Below, one piece after another: positions 13,269 through 18,410 of a stretch of DNA of 20,626 nt (positions are counted from its first letter, which is position 1; each line of letters begins with the position of its first letter). Under the pieces are notes generated by a model. It saw only the letters and a list, made by a program, of their open reading frames with translations. It had not been told where the DNA came from and searched no databases. Position numbers and translations under genes: made by a program. Source of the stretch: a virus; the IMG/VR virus record IMGVR_UViG_3300049893_002560, positions 1 to 20,626 of that record; one strand, given 5' to 3'.

Positions 13269-13474
13269 TACTCATTCTCCAAAAGGTCGGGGTAACTATC
13301 CTGAACCTGCTCCTTCAAACCCTCGTCGCTATACTCATCCATCTCCTCCGACAGCTTGTCGTATGCATACTGCCACAGGTCACCCCAATCCAAGTCCTGA
13401 ATGACGCGCTCAATATAGGCATCCTGCAGCTTCTCACGGGGACTGCGCTTGTCCAGATACTCCTCGTAGCTCAT
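13268..13474 (-). CDS. Small acidic protein, tandem paralogue 1
   Basis: 68-residue acidic helical protein M-S-Y-E-E-Y-L-D-K-R-S-P-R-E-K-L. Its core (A-Y-I-E-R-V-I, then Y-D-K-L-S-E-E-M, then L-K-E-Q-V) matches the 73-residue neighbour downstream. It overlaps the upstream 92-residue gene by 4 bases (ATGA). I recall similar small proteins in other phages but no function. Confidence 0.75.
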   Translation of the reverse strand: MSYEEYLDKRSPREKLQDAYIERVIQDLDWGDLWQYAYDKLSEEMDEYSDEGLKEQVQDSYPDLLENE

Positions 13475-13749
13475 CGGTACGTCTCCATGTTGATGTAATC
13501 ATCCTGTCCCACCACTTCCCAATATCGCATATTGATGGCATCCTCAGCCAGAGGATTGTCCAGATACACGTTGCCAGCGTGAAGGCAATGCAAAGCAAAC
13601 TTGTTGCCAATCAACGTGTAAACAGCATCTCCCCAAGTGACGTTGCTGAACCCAGCATCCAGTATCTCATCCTGCTCATCCTCGGAATACCCAAGATGCT
13701 CCAGCACGTCCGAGATGTTCACAAACCCTACCACGTTACGATTTACCAT
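13471..13749 (-). CDS. Hypothetical protein, 92 residues
   Basis: 92-residue acidic soluble protein M-V-N-R-N-V-V-G-F-V, with a H-L-G-Y-S-E-D-E-Q-D-E-I-L helix and a C-terminal M-R-Y-W-E-V-V-G-Q-D-D segment. The start overlaps the upstream stop codon (TAATG) and lacks a good ribosome site, so it depends on coupling. Not recognised. Confidence 0.7.
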   Translation of the reverse strand: MVNRNVVGFVNISDVLEHLGYSEDEQDEILDAGFSNVTWGDAVYTLIGNKFALHCLHAGNVYLDNPLAEDAINMRYWEVVGQDDYINMETYR

Positions 13750-13943
13750 TAGTTCATTACCAGGTTGGAAGTGTAATCCTGCTCCCTACGGAACCACTCG
13801 TCGTGAGCCACGCACAGCTCGGCAGTGATGAACCGAAACTGCTCCGAGCCCATCTCCAGACCCAGGCGCATCTCATCCAGTTCCAGAATCAGTGCACGGA
13901 GCTGATGGTCGGACAAGTCGCGCACCATGGTGCTGAGGTACAT
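13749..13943 (-). CDS. Small hypothetical protein, 64 residues
   Basis: 64-residue helical protein M-Y-L-S-T-M-V-R-D-L-S with a L-E-L-D-E-M-R-L-G-L-E helix. ATG 13943 is chosen because AAGGAGA is 6 bases upstream; the frame is open for 75 more bases inside the upstream gene without such a site. Member of the 14519-12679 operon. Function unknown. Confidence 0.75.
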   Translation of the reverse strand: MYLSTMVRDLSDHQLRALILELDEMRLGLEMGSEQFRFITAELCVAHDEWFRREQDYTSNLVMN

Positions 13944-13953
13944 ATTGTTCTCC

Positions 13954-14325
13954 TTACTTGTTGAGAGTGTAATGCAGAAACCGATTGCCATTCCAGAAGT
14001 ACCCATACTCGCATCCATTCATCTCACGGTGGTCGATCCACTCGCCAATGTTCTGGTGAAGCATGGCGGGACTATCCTCACCACGATCCGAGTAGAATAA
14101 GCAAACCTCCTCGTTCCGATTGCCTGGGTCGAAGCTGTTGCCCTCGCCAATGTCCGGAGCCAGCACCGAGATGTCACCGCGATCCATGAGCCGGCTGAGC
14201 TTGTCGGGATCCTGATAGTACGTCTCCAGAGTGGCGCCGACACCTGCCGGGTAGCCATCCCAGTGCACATACACGCTGCGAATGCCTTCACCAGTTGCCA
14301 TTGCGATGCTGGAACGCGTTGCCAT
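13954..14325 (-). CDS. Conserved MATRS-type protein
   Basis: 123-residue protein with the widespread signature M-A-T-R-S-x-I-A, then V-Y-V-H-W-D-G-Y-P-A-G-V-G-A-T-L, then R-G-D-I-S-V-L. This family occurs in many phages and bacteria, but its function is unknown. AAGGAGAT precedes the start, which overlaps the stop codon of the 64-residue gene upstream (TAATG). The presence of such a widely shared gene in the operon fits a set of exchangeable accessory genes. Confidence 0.82.
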   Translation of the reverse strand: MATRSSIAMATGEGIRSVYVHWDGYPAGVGATLETYYQDPDKLSRLMDRGDISVLAPDIGEGNSFDPGNRNEEVCLFYSDRGEDSPAMLHQNIGEWIDHREMNGCEYGYFWNGNRFLHYTLNK

Positions 14326-14519
14326 TAGTTCATCTCCTTGAGTGCGTTGGTGAGCTGCCGCTCGTAATAGTCTGCCATGTCATACTGCTCGCGCTGCTTC
14401 ATCTCGTACACCATGTTGCTCGCCAGCGAACCGAGATAGCCCGCGGCGTAGGCGTGGGTGCCGTGCTTCCGGTACGCGGCGTCGAGGAACTTGGTCATCT
14501 TATCGTAATAGCTGGACAT
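14325..14519 (-). CDS. Small hypothetical protein, 64 residues, operon leader gene
   Basis: 64-residue protein M-S-S-Y-Y-D-K-M-T-K-F-L-D-A-A-Y, Tyr- and Ala-rich, probably helical. First gene of the eight-gene operon, preceded by AAGGAGA and by the leader and promoter at 14547-14575. The gene downstream begins on its stop codon. Not recognised. Confidence 0.75.
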   Translation of the reverse strand: MSSYYDKMTKFLDAAYRKHGTHAYAAGYLGSLASNMVYEMKQREQYDMADYYERQLTNALKEMN

Positions 14520-14546
14520 CTTGTCTCCTTGAGTGTGATGCTGCGC

Positions 14547-14602
14547 AATCTAGCGCCTGAACGACCATTCCACAAGTCTGCGATTGTAACGGAATTGTAA
14601 CG
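14547..14602 (-). promoter_or_regulatory. Class II promoter with 11-base direct repeats, operon of eight genes
   Basis: On the minus strand: two 11-base-spaced repeats GTTACAAT (14601-14594 and 14590-14583), a 7-base gap, weak -35 box TTGTGG (14575-14570), a 17-base spacer and -10 box TAGATT (14552-14547). The whole stretch down to the ribosome site is nearly repeated at 14826-14880. Confidence 0.75.
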
Positions 14603-14609
14603 ACGCTAA

Positions 14610-14624
14610 GTTCAATAGTTGAAC
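14610..14624 (-). repeat. Short inverted repeat at the end of the 61-residue gene
   Basis: GTTCAA-TAG-TTGAAC, a perfect 6-bp inverted repeat overlapping the stop codon. It lies just upstream of the direct repeats of the next promoter. Too short for a confident terminator. Confidence 0.4.
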
Positions 14625-14797
14625 GTGGGGTCATCGGGATACCCACCGATGTGCCCGTTATGGGTGATGTAGTCCTCGGCCGCCCAAGCGGTCGGGAACC
14701 CCTGCGCGACGACGAACCCCGTGCGGATGTCACGGATGGCGAAGGCGGGAGAAAGGTGAGAACCCTGCGGGACGACGATATAGTGGGTGCTGGTCAT
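14612..14797 (-). CDS. Small hypothetical protein, 61 residues
   Basis: 61-residue protein M-T-S-T-H-Y-I-V-V-P-Q-G, beta-rich at the N-terminus with a D-I-R-T-G-F-V-V-A turn and a W-A-A-E-D-Y-I segment. ATG 14797 is chosen for its AAGGAGA site. It is a single-gene unit between two class II promoters. Not recognised. Confidence 0.72.
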   Translation of the reverse strand: MTSTHYIVVPQGSHLSPAFAIRDIRTGFVVAQGFPTAWAAEDYITHNGHIGGYPDDPTFNY

Positions 14798-14825
14798 TTC
14801 TGTCTCCTTGAGTGTGATGCTGCGC

Positions 14826-14881
14826 AATCTACGTCCCGGGGCGCCATTTCACAAGTCTGCGATTGTAACGGAATTGTAACG
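14826..14881 (-). promoter_or_regulatory. Class II promoter with 11-base direct repeats, 61-residue gene
   Basis: Minus strand: GTTACAAT repeats at 14880-14873 and 14869-14862, 7-base gap, TTGTGA (14854-14849), 17-base spacer, TAGATT (14831-14826). The leader down to ACTCAAGGAGAC equals that of the 14547 promoter, so the two arose by duplication. Confidence 0.75.
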
Positions 14882-14885
14882 GCGC

Positions 14886-14910
14886 TAAGTTGTTGATTTG
14901 CAACGACTTA
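14886..14910 (-). repeat. 25-base inverted-repeat element, copy B
   Basis: Read on the minus strand: TAAGTCGTTG, then CAAATCAACAACTTA, the opposite orientation to copies A and C. It lies between the 83-residue gene and the direct repeats of the promoter at 14826. Confidence 0.75.
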
Positions 14911-14929
14911 CGCCCCTCTTTTCTCTCTC

Positions 14930-15181
14930 TTATATGTTGTAGTCAGTCTCGTACCAACCAAACGTGATGAAATCATTTCTACTATTGAAACTCTCTAAAG
15001 CCCTTACGATTTCATATTCAATATCATCTTCGAACTTTCTTGTGAAGATTCCCAAACTTGTGTCCAAATACACAAACTCGTCGTATTCGTACAAGTCAAG
15101 AACTTTGAAATCTGCCTGTGCGATTTCCTCTTTGAACTCATCTACAAAGTTGAAATACATTTCCTTGATTTCTTTCGTCAT
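14930..15181 (-). CDS. Acidic hypothetical protein, 83 residues
   Basis: 83-residue, strongly acidic protein M-T-K-E-I-K-E-M-Y-F-N-F-V-D-E-F. It has aromatic-rich Y-E-Y-D-E-F-V-Y and F-G-W-Y-E-T-D-Y segments. Its base composition is more A/T-rich than the genes downstream of it. The start at 15181 has only a weak GAGAG site and lies 29 bases after the -10 box. It could be a DNA mimic or host-factor inhibitor given its charge, but nothing proves this. Not recognised. Confidence 0.65.
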   Translation of the reverse strand: MTKEIKEMYFNFVDEFKEEIAQADFKVLDLYEYDEFVYLDTSLGIFTRKFEDDIEYEIVRALESFNSRNDFITFGWYETDYNI

Positions 15182-15209
15182 GTTTTTTCTCTCTTGTTGA
15201 ATGTACGTC

Positions 15210-15265
15210 AATATACTACAGAATCACGACAAACACAAGAAAACTATTGTAACGGAATTGTAACG
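15210..15265 (-). promoter_or_regulatory. Class II promoter with 11-base direct repeats, 83-residue gene
   Basis: Minus strand: GTTACAAT repeats at 15264-15257 and 15253-15246, 7-base gap, TTGTGT (15238-15233), 17-base spacer, TATATT (15215-15210). Leader and spacer differ from the previous two class II promoters; only repeats and spacing are conserved. Confidence 0.78.
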
Positions 15266-15275
15266 GAAAATGATA

Positions 15276-15306
15276 ACGGGAGCGTGTCATTTCGACACAC
15301 CCCCGT
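15276..15306 (-). terminator. Strong hairpin after the C4 zinc protein gene
   Basis: On the minus-strand RNA, 13 bp pair without a gap (two G-U) around loop GAAAU. On the opposite strand these two pairs would be A-C mismatches, so the structure is made for minus-strand RNA. It starts 5 bases past the stop codon. The tail UAUCAUUUU is only partly U-rich. Confidence 0.7.
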
Positions 15307-15311
15307 CCACC

Positions 15312-15572
15312 TCAGTAGGCGTACACGTCCTTTCGTGCGGCATACGGGTGCTGCGACGAAGCACCGCGACGCTGCGAGTAGCAGCGATTGCATTCTGGGA
15401 TGCCTTTATATCGGCGGAGCTTCTTGCTCCCATCAGCGCGCTCCGTCCCCATATTATGGGCCGTGTAGTCGCCGCAGTAGCCGCAAAGGGGGCGACTATA
15501 TGCAAAGCGCTTCAGGATGTTGTTTTTTCTGTTTCTTTCTTTCTCTGCTCGATACAGCGCCACGGCGTCCAT
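15312..15572 (-). CDS. Small C4 zinc-binding protein, 86 residues
   Basis: 86-residue basic protein. A charged N-terminal helix (Y-R-A-E-K-E-R-N-R-K-N) leads into C-G-Y-C and, about 26 residues later, C-N-R-C: a plausible C4 zinc ribbon with K-K-L-R-R-Y between. Nucleic-acid binding is likely. It resembles HNH-associated zinc domains but lacks the HNH His/Asn residues. ATG 15572 is chosen for GGAGATGA just upstream. Driven by the class II promoter at 15600 and followed by a strong hairpin. Confidence 0.68.
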   Translation of the reverse strand: MDAVALYRAEKERNRKNNILKRFAYSRPLCGYCGDYTAHNMGTERADGSKKLRRYKGIPECNRCYSQRRGASSQHPYAARKDVYAY

Positions 15573-15599
15573 GTCATCTCCTGTTGTAGTGTACCCTGT

Positions 15600-15666
15600 A
15601 AGATACATCCACCCCAAGAAAAACACAATACCAGAAATGTCACGGAATTGTAACGGAATTGTAACA
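15600..15666 (-). promoter_or_regulatory. Class II promoter with three 11-base direct repeats, C4 zinc gene
   Basis: Minus strand: GTTACAAT (15665-15658), GTTACAAT (15654-15647) and GTGACATT (15643-15636) at 11-base steps, 7-base gap, TTGTGT (15628-15623), 17-base spacer, TATCTT (15605-15600). It is the only copy with three repeats. Confidence 0.75.
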
Positions 15667-15677
15667 GAAAAAATGGA

Positions 15678-15699
15678 AATGTTACGAAATTGTTACAAT
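15678..15699 (+). repeat. Opposite-facing pair of GTTAC direct repeats
   Basis: Plus strand AATGTTAC (15678-15685) and ATTGTTAC (15689-15696), again 11 bases apart and in the opposite orientation to the adjacent class II repeats. No -10 box is visible at the matching distance downstream, so it may be a silent or auxiliary binding site. Confidence 0.55.
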
Positions 15700-15860
15700 T
15701 GGTGTCGGGTTGCGCCCCAGGCCCCCACCGCCCCAGGAGCGCTAGCGCTTTTCTGAGCGCTTGAAGCGCCATCTCAGCATCTGAAGCATCTATCTCACCA
15801 TCCCGCGCACGTATCCACACGTCACGCATATATGCACACGTGACGCATACGAACACATGA

Positions 15861-15971
15861 CCCGCGCCCATCCCGCAAAAAATCCCGCGTTTCTTCCCGC
15901 ACTATTTCCCGCACTTTGTCCCGCATTCCACCCGCGTTTTTTCCCGCATTATATCCCGCGTTTCCACCCGC
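15861..15971 (+). repeat. Array of ten CCCGC units spaced 11-12 bases
   Basis: CCCGC begins at 15861, 15872, 15884, 15896, 15908, 15920, 15931, 15943, 15955 and 15967: steps of 11 or 12 only. The units are separated by A/T-rich 6-7-mers such as GTTTCTT. The array ends at the stop codon of the 62-residue gene. A period near one helical turn would place the sites on one face of DNA. It could be an iteron-type origin or regulator array (inference). Confidence 0.8.
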
Positions 15972-15973
15972 GT

Positions 15974-16162
15974 TTAAAATTCTCTGCGTTTCATTTCTCG
16001 GAATATCTCAGTGGCTTCTTCCAATCCCTCGTCATTGCGTATGGTGGTGGGGTCATGATATCTGCCAGCTGCTGGAGCTTTTTTCGGCATCTTACGGAGC
16101 TTCTTCAAGAGAGCCTGCATTTCTCTTTCTTCTTTGGTTAATTTTCTAGTTAACTTTGTCAT
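15974..16162 (-). CDS. Small charged hypothetical protein, 62 residues
   Basis: 62-residue protein M-T-K-L-T-R-K-L-T-K-E-E-R-E, with a Lys-rich helix (L-L-K-K-L-R-K-M-P-K-K) and a C-terminal charged helix. No recognisable domain. ATG 16162 is the first after the divergent promoter; there is no clear ribosome site, and a further 45 bases upstream are open. Placed next to the repeat array and the strand switch it could be a regulator, but this is only position-based. Confidence 0.55.
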   Translation of the reverse strand: MTKLTRKLTKEEREMQALLKKLRKMPKKAPAAGRYHDPTTIRNDEGLEEATEIFREMKRREF

Positions 16163-16181
16163 ATAAAGTTGTTTATGGGTT

Positions 16182-16211
16182 AATATAAATATCGGTGTGC
16201 ATCTCATTCAA
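16182..16211 (-). promoter_or_regulatory. Sigma70-like promoter for the 62-residue gene
   Basis: Minus strand TTGAAT (16211-16206), 18-base spacer, TATATT (16187-16182). The -10 box overlaps the plus-strand late octamer, making a shared divergent promoter core. Confidence 0.55.
16184..16191 (+). promoter_or_regulatory. T4-type late promoter octamer
   Basis: Exact TATAAATA on the plus strand, upstream of the only plus-strand operon in the window. A DsbA-like protein elsewhere in the window fits T4-style late transcription. By chance such an octamer would occur in about half of windows this size, so its position is the main support. Confidence 0.5.
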
Positions 16212-16288
16212 CCACAATTGTTTCATTGTGTATCCATAACAATGTTTCATGGATATACAACACTTCACCTTCAGCATTGACTCTTTCT

Positions 16289-16417
16289 ATGCGGCATGTT
16301 ATCTTTTCATTAGTATATATTCCCATTCTACTACTGGGAATCATCACCATTAGTTTATTTGCCATGTGCTATCTTCTCATGGAATACTTCACTCGTTTCT
16401 GGACTGGAAAACAATGA
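16289..16417 (+). CDS. Single-helix membrane peptide, 42 residues
   Basis: 42-residue peptide M-R-H-V-I-F-S-L-V-Y with a continuous hydrophobic stretch (about 4-32) and an aromatic-basic tail F-T-R-F-W-T-G-K-Q. No ribosome site is visible; the frame is open upstream to a TTG at 16226. Its stop codon overlaps the next start (ATGA), which is the best support for it. First gene of the plus-strand operon. Function unknown. Confidence 0.5.
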   Translation: MRHVIFSLVYIPILLLGIITISLFAMCYLLMEYFTRFWTGKQ

Positions 16418-16692
16418 AATTTCTCTCTTTACAACCCATTTCTCTCACGCATACTGCTGAACATCGAATACATCAAAGAAAATGGGCTGCTGTCGTGATA
16501 TTGGTCATTGGTGGACTGTTATTAGCCAGTAGAGCTCCCGTACCCATGAGTTTTAGTTACTTTCTACTATTTTTTGGACATGCGGGCATGGTGCATCAAA
16601 TGTACTTGAAGCGAGATGTACCATTATTCATTGTAAACATCATCTGGCTCGGGGTGGATACCCTGGGCATGGTGCGTTGGTGGAATCATTGA
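16414..16692 (+). CDS. Small three-helix membrane protein, 92 residues
   Basis: 92-residue integral membrane protein. After a polar N-terminus (M-K-F-L-S-L-Q-P-I-S-L-T) come three hydrophobic helices at about 25-40, 46-60 and 68-85, with short loops; the tail is V-R-W-W-N-H. The layout recalls half-transporters of the PnuC/SemiSWEET type, but no diagnostic motif is present. Start and stop both overlap neighbours (ATGA, TGATG), so it is tightly coupled between the 42-residue peptide and the deaminase. Confidence 0.7.
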   Translation: MKFLSLQPISLTHTAEHRIHQRKWAAVVILVIGGLLLASRAPVPMSFSYFLLFFGHAGMVHQMYLKRDVPLFIVNIIWLGVDTLGMVRWWNH

Positions 16693-17105
16693 TGCACCAG
16701 AAAGACATGCTGTTTTGCGTGGACGTGGTGAAGCGGTTAGCCAGAAACAGTCGTGCCACACGGGCGAAAGTGGGGTGCGTCATCTGGGACATGAAACGCA
16801 GAACCATTGTGAGTCTGGGGTATAATGGCACGCCCGAGGGTGAAGATAATCAGATGGAGCTGGACAACGTAACGTTAGATACGGTGGTGCATGCCGAAGT
16901 GAATGCGTTAAAGAAGTTGTCCTGGTATCAACGGAAGCGACATTTCGTGTTGTTTGTGACCCATGCGCCATGTAGAAATTGCGCCATGGAAATTGTGCAC
17001 TCAGGCATTAAAAAAGTCTATTACTTGGACAATTACGGGTCTGCTGCGGGATTGGAACATCTCAGGAACCATGGGGTGGATGTGCGGCGATTGTTACCTG
17101 TATGA
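16692..17105 (+). CDS. dCMP deaminase-like zinc enzyme
   Basis: 137-residue cytidine/deoxycytidylate deaminase-fold enzyme. Zinc site: H-A-E with His67 and catalytic Glu69, then P-C-R-N-C with Cys94 and Cys97; S-L-G-Y-N-G-T-P at 41-48 is the substrate loop typical of dCMP deaminases. The expected reaction, dCMP to dUMP, feeds thymidylate synthesis for phage DNA. It is shorter than T4 gpCd (193 residues) and lacks an obvious allosteric insertion. The start overlaps the previous stop codon (TGATG); an in-frame TTG 15 bases upstream is the alternative. Confidence 0.92.
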   Translation: MHQKDMLFCVDVVKRLARNSRATRAKVGCVIWDMKRRTIVSLGYNGTPEGEDNQMELDNVTLDTVVHAEVNALKKLSWYQRKRHFVLFVTHAPCRNCAMEIVHSGIKKVYYLDNYGSAAGLEHLRNHGVDVRRLLPV

Positions 17106-17605
17106 TTTTCATTTATTTACAACACAATCATTTTCTGATTTCCGAGAAAACACATCGGGAACTGCGTGAGAAACATCCTGGGTTGGAATTGATTAGAACA
17201 TTCAGAACCATTCAGGATGCCAGAAGCTGGGTGGCGAAACAATCCCGAGAAGTGTTGGATCTGGTTACGAAACAACACACAGGCATCACGCCAGAAGGAC
17301 GAGAACGAATGCGTGAGAAGAAACGTGGGAAGAACAATCCCAATGCTGGGGGTTTATCAGCAAGTCACAGAGCGAACATCTCCCGAAACAAGAAGATGAT
17401 GTATTTGCGAGATGGTAACCCCATGTACAACAGAAAGCATAGCATGCAAACCAGGAGAAAAATGAGCTGGGGGCAGATGCGGAAAATGAAACGCAGATGG
17501 ATGGTGGATCCAGCTGGTCGAGAACATCTCATGAACATTACATTTCCCTTGCCTCCAGGATGGGTACTGGGACGTGCTCGGGGACAAGCTGGCAGGCACA
17601 TATAA
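17102..17605 (+). CDS. NUMOD3-type DNA-binding protein
   Basis: 167-residue very basic protein. Residues about 73-120 contain NUMOD3-like repeats: K-R-G-K-N-N-P-N-A-G-G-L-S and G-N-P-M-Y-N-R-K-H-S-M-Q-T-R-R-K-M-S. These DNA-binding modules belong to the tails of GIY-YIG and HNH homing endonucleases. No GIY-YIG or HNH catalytic domain is seen in the first 70 residues, so this may be a nuclease remnant or a DNA-binding protein in its own right. The start overlaps the deaminase stop codon (ATGA). Last gene of the plus-strand operon, followed by a palindrome and twin terminators. Confidence 0.75.
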   Translation: MIFIYLQHNHFLISEKTHRELREKHPGLELIRTFRTIQDARSWVAKQSREVLDLVTKQHTGITPEGRERMREKKRGKNNPNAGGLSASHRANISRNKKMMYLRDGNPMYNRKHSMQTRRKMSWGQMRKMKRRWMVDPAGREHLMNITFPLPPGWVLGRARGQAGRHI

Positions 17606-17623
17606 TGTTGTGTATACACAACA
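17606..17623. repeat. Perfect 18-base palindrome
   Basis: TGTTGTGTA followed by its reverse complement TACACAACA, starting 1 base after the NUMOD3 gene stop codon and 3 bases before the twin terminators. It may be a dimeric-protein site or a terminator arm. Confidence 0.65.
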
Positions 17624-17626
17624 AAA

Positions 17627-17662
17627 AAGCCCCTCACGGGGCTTAAGCCCCTCACGGGGCTT
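17627..17662. terminator. Duplicated bidirectional terminator
   Basis: Two exact 18-base copies, AAGCCCC-TCAC-GGGGCTT, in tandem (17627-17644, 17645-17662). On the minus strand the second hairpin is followed by six T; on the plus strand by TAATTGTTTTT. It serves both the plus-strand operon and the HNH gene, whose stop codon lies in the hairpin arm. Confidence 0.88.
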
Positions 17663-18059
17663 AATTGTTTTTATTTTGCAATTTATAATCACCTTGTAAG
17701 ATGCCTTTCATGGTATGGCACGGGTCACACAATTCATCGGCATTTTCTGGTGTATTGTTCCAATGATTGCCATCTTTATGATCCACTTGTGTGAGACCTA
17801 TAGCCCAGGGTGATTTCTGATAATCCCACCCACACACAAACCCCAAATGCCCATCAGAATTGCTGCATTTTCCTGTTTTAAATGGGGTGACACCTGCAGG
17901 GAGTGGTAGTTTCTTGTATCCTGCTATATGACACGTTACACAGAATGGTCGCCAACGCGTGCCACAATGAGTGACATATCTTCCACAACCTGGATTCAAG
18001 CAAATGGGGCGGTTTTTCACCTTTTTCAAAGGGCGTCCCCGTTTCTTTTTTTTAGGCAT
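17661..18059 (-). CDS. HNH endonuclease-like protein
   Basis: 132-residue protein. The N-terminus is very basic with an AT-hook-like K-R-G-R-P (6-10). Four cysteines (20, 25, 40, 43) form a first zinc site. The HNH core follows: V-D-H-K-D-G-N with His94, N-N-T-P-E-N (Asn102 onward), then C-D-P-C-H with Cys111, Cys114 and His115. It may be a free-standing homing endonuclease or a phage HNH nuclease. It overlaps the upstream 62-residue gene by 8 bases, and a weak ribosome site leaves the exact start somewhat uncertain. Confidence 0.88.
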   Translation of the reverse strand: MPKKKKRGRPLKKVKNRPICLNPGCGRYVTHCGTRWRPFCVTCHIAGYKKLPLPAGVTPFKTGKCSNSDGHLGFVCGWDYQKSPWAIGLTQVDHKDGNHWNNTPENADELCDPCHTMKGILQGDYKLQNKNN

Positions 18060-18240
18060 CCTGGAACTCTTTCATTCGACGCCGATGTTCACGGTCACGC
18101 TTATGAGCACCATTTCTGTTCGGCTCCACGTATCGAACATTGTCGGTGAGGCTACCTGTGGGGCTATTATCCTTTCGGATGGGCTCCCAGCTCTGATACT
18201 CCTCGTACTCCTCGTCCAGATACTCCCACTTGTTTGACAT
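18052..18240 (-). CDS. Small charged hypothetical protein, 62 residues
   Basis: 62-residue hydrophilic protein with an acidic Tyr-rich N-terminus (Y-L-D-E-E-Y-E-E-Y) and a basic C-terminus (H-K-R-D-R-E-H-R-R-R). Probably disordered. TGAGGAT lies before the ATG, inside the 33-residue membrane gene upstream. Not recognised. Confidence 0.7.
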   Translation of the reverse strand: MSNKWEYLDEEYEEYQSWEPIRKDNSPTGSLTDNVRYVEPNRNGAHKRDREHRRRMKEFQDA

Positions 18241-18342
18241 TTAATCCTCAGTGATGATTAGATAAATGATGATGGCGAATCCAATTGCTGCCGACACCCA
18301 GCCTGCATTTCCTCGACTCAACCAAAGTCCTATGGCACTCAT
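18241..18342 (-). CDS. Tiny membrane peptide, 33 residues
   Basis: 33-residue peptide M-S-A-I-G-L-W-L-S-R-G with a hydrophobic helix (about 14-29, including A-I-I-I-Y-L-I-I) and tail T-E-D. AAGGTGG lies 6 bases before the ATG, and the start overlaps the upstream stop codon (ATGA). Third in a chain of three coupled one-helix peptides. Function unknown. Confidence 0.65.
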   Translation of the reverse strand: MSAIGLWLSRGNAGWVSAAIGFAIIIYLIITED

Positions 18343-18410
18343 TTCACCACCTTGTCAAGGATGAGCATGATAATGGTACTCACAAGAAAAATCTTCAATC
18401 CAATGTTCAT
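18339..18410 (-). CDS. Tiny membrane peptide, 23 residues
   Basis: 23-residue peptide M-N-I-G-L-K-I-F-L-V with a hydrophobic core (8-18) and tail D-K-V-V-K. Start and stop both overlap neighbours by ATGA, which is the evidence for it; the ribosome site is weak. Middle member of the coupled chain. Confidence 0.5.
   Translation of the reverse strand: MNIGLKIFLVSTIIMLILDKVVK

Larger units (their letters stand above)
15573..15973. other. Long regulatory gap with promoter, operator repeats and CCCGC array
   Basis: About 400 bases without a credible gene. From left to right: the class II promoter (15600-15665), an opposite-facing GTTAC repeat pair (15678-15696), a stretch with several AGCGCT sites including palindrome GCGCTAGCGC near 15738, two 15-base near-repeats CACACGT(C/G)ACGCATA (15816-15830 and 15835-15849), and ten CCCGC units (15861-15971). 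Confidence 0.7.

Noticed and set aside
14583-14601. 11-base direct repeats as Pho boxes for host PhoB
   Set aside because: The TGTAAC-N5-TGTAAC spacing is similar, but the repeats face away from the promoters they precede and differ from the CTGTCAT consensus; kept only as a general response-regulator-type site.
15512-15871. Open frame of 119 codons on the minus strand across the long gap
   Set aside because: It runs through the class II promoter and overlaps the C4 zinc gene; no ribosome site; its product reflects the repeats (A-L-x-A-L).
15861-15971. CCCGC array as a CRISPR
   Set aside because: Units are 5 bases at 11-12-base steps; CRISPR repeats and spacers are each more than 20 bases.
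15857-16141. Plus-strand open frame of 94 codons with a P-A-F/P-A-L pattern
   Set aside because: The pattern is the translation of the CCCGC array; the frame continues antisense to the 62-residue gene and has no ribosome site.
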